DNA from: Chromera velia
Taxonomy: Eukaryota; Sar; Chromeraceae
DNA: 20,000 bases
NCBI GenBank assembly: GCA_018398765.1
Contig: JAHBMJ010000722.1
Span: 10,001-30,000 of the forward strand
Direction of reading: 5' to 3'
Shown here: piece after piece, positions 18,922-20,000 of the stretch
Layout of the letters: each line of letters starts with the position of its first letter
Position numbering within the stretch: position 1 is the first letter of the stretch
Translations under genes and position numbers: made by a program
Notes under the pieces: generated by a model
What the model was told of the DNA's origin: nothing
Databases searched by the model: none
The model's input: only the letters and a program-made list of their open reading frames with translations

Positions 18922-19098
18922 GGTAAGCTAATCATACTGCATATTTCTCTGGACACTGCTCATGAAGTGTTTACTATTCACCGCTCATATTTCCCAATAT
19001 TCTTAGATCAGGTTGCACTTTGTCGAAGTTAGGGCTGCTCTACACTTCGCATTGGGAGTAGACTTTGGGTAGAACCTCAGCCGTCTCTTTTCTTTCAG

Positions 19099-19641
19099 GC
19101 ATGGGTTTATTTCCCCGTCTTGTTCTGTCAAGTAGGTGAGGTGGGTAAAATTGGATAGGGTTGTCTTGCTCACAATCTTTGATCGACGTCTTATTCTGCT
19201 ACGTGCCCTAATACAAGCTTTCGAGCTCTTGCTTGCCTCGTTGGGGGAACGGGGGCTGTCTTCATCTTCTTTCTGGTGAGTTTGGGATTCCGTCTCCTCT
19301 GAGATGTAAGCAAGTCGTTCCACTCGTTGCATCATATCAGGCACTGGCCCACCTTTGCCCAAACTCTCACACTTCCTTATCTGCTTAGTGTTTATCTGCA
19401 GGCAGGATTTGAGACTGTTACAGGGCTGTCTTGGGGAGCCAGAGGGGCCTTTGCATGCTCTCCGGTGAGTTGATCCGTTTGACTGCTTCGATGCTTGCAA
19501 GCCGTTACATCATGTCGGAGCATAATACCTCACAGACCCTCACCTGGAACTTCATTCTTTTCTTGCTCTATGCCTGTTGCAGGATCTGGGACCCCTTCTT
19601 GCCTTTGGTGAGGAGCTAGGGTTGTTTTCACCCTTTTTCTG
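19099..19641 (+). repeat. Imperfect ~185-bp tandem modules with splice-like borders
   Basis: Related modules follow one another: donor-like GTGAGT at 19276, GTGAGT at 19465 and GTAAGT at 19642 (spacings 189 and 177). Acceptor-like CTGCAG/ and TTGCAG/, preceded by pyrimidines, end at 19401 and 19582. This leaves exon-like islands of 63 and 59 bases. The two full modules align (for example TTGCATCATATC with TTACATCATGTC), and the text before the first and third donors is close (GGGGCTGTCTTCATC and AGGGTTGTTTTCACC, both reaching TTTCTG or TTTTTCTG). An upstream acceptor-like TTTCAG ends at 19098. No protein reading is conserved across the islands. Confidence 0.5.
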
Positions 19642-19642
19642 G

Positions 19643-20000
19643 TAAGTGTTCATTTCCATCTCTCTGTATAGGTCAGCGTATGATGCACTGTTGAGCAGAT
19701 GTTTGCTTTAAACCGTCGTTTTTGGCTTTGTTGCCTCTCAGAGATGTGATTGAATACAGGTTCCATTGTTTTTGAGGGTGCTCGATCAGGAACGGCGCTT
19801 GAGGACCTATGCGATAGCTGTCTCTTGGGTTAGTCATTGTGGTTTGTTTTCATTTAGTCTGTATCAGTCGCGTCGCTTTACACCCATGCCTGCCAATCAA
19901 AAACAGTCAAAGGCATTAAGGAGGCATGATTTAAAAAGAAAGGAGAGTAAGTATGGCAACCTAAGGAGAGCCAACGGCGGGAAAGAGGGGGTTGGCTCCC
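19643..20000. other. Unassigned right end
   Basis: No gene recognised. The last bases form an inverted pair, GGAGAGCCAAC (19965-19975) and GTTGGCTCCC (19991-20000), which may be a hairpin or the start of another element cut by the window edge. Confidence 0.4.

Noticed and set aside
19003-19500. A 165-codon minus-strand frame with varied composition
   Set aside because: It crosses the repeated modules but the frame does not continue in the neighbouring module, and no domain was recognised. The opposite strand shows better splice-like signals.

Overview
The window is nuclear DNA of a eukaryote. Its only convincing host gene is an intron-containing SYS1 homologue (Golgi membrane protein) on the + strand, with GT-AG introns of 480 and 1331 nt. 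The rest is repeats, transposon remnants and satellites. The lineage cannot be fixed from the sequence. The diverged SYS1, the repeat load and many GCATGC words would suit a protist such as a chromerid-type alveolate, but that is a guess.

Layout. 1-480: unassigned flank. 481-1095: AT-rich island. 1095-3483: minus-strand fossil of an LTR retrotransposon (LTR, primer-binding site, gag-like region). 3484-4958: upstream DNA of SYS1, holding a 553-bp TIR element (4001-4553). 4959-5209: dead extra copy of SYS1 exon 1. 5213-6191: 979-bp TIR transposon inserted at the exon 1 splice donor with a 9-bp target duplication. 6237-9736: second tandem copy of the block that starts inside the gag region and ends in SYS1 intron 1. 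9448-11789: intact SYS1 (three exons, 176 aa), whose second intron carries a 0.5-kb GTGA repeat. 12260-16008: tandem array of a 1.69-kb unit (2.2 copies). 16008-17206: small inverted-repeat element and simple repeats. 17215-18288: 1074-bp TIR transposon with an 8-bp target duplication. 18297-20000: mostly unassigned, including about 185-bp repeated modules that each look like a short exon plus intron.

History that can be read from the order of events: the retrotransposon and the 553-bp element landed upstream of SYS1. A roughly 3.5-kb tandem duplication then copied the gag end, LTR, upstream region and SYS1 exon 1. The left exon 1 copy decayed and was hit by the 979-bp element, while the right copy stayed joined to exons 2 and 3 and is the one likely expressed.

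The least expected structure is shared by the three TIR elements. Each carries opposed arrays of a different 10-11-bp word repeated about once per helical turn.
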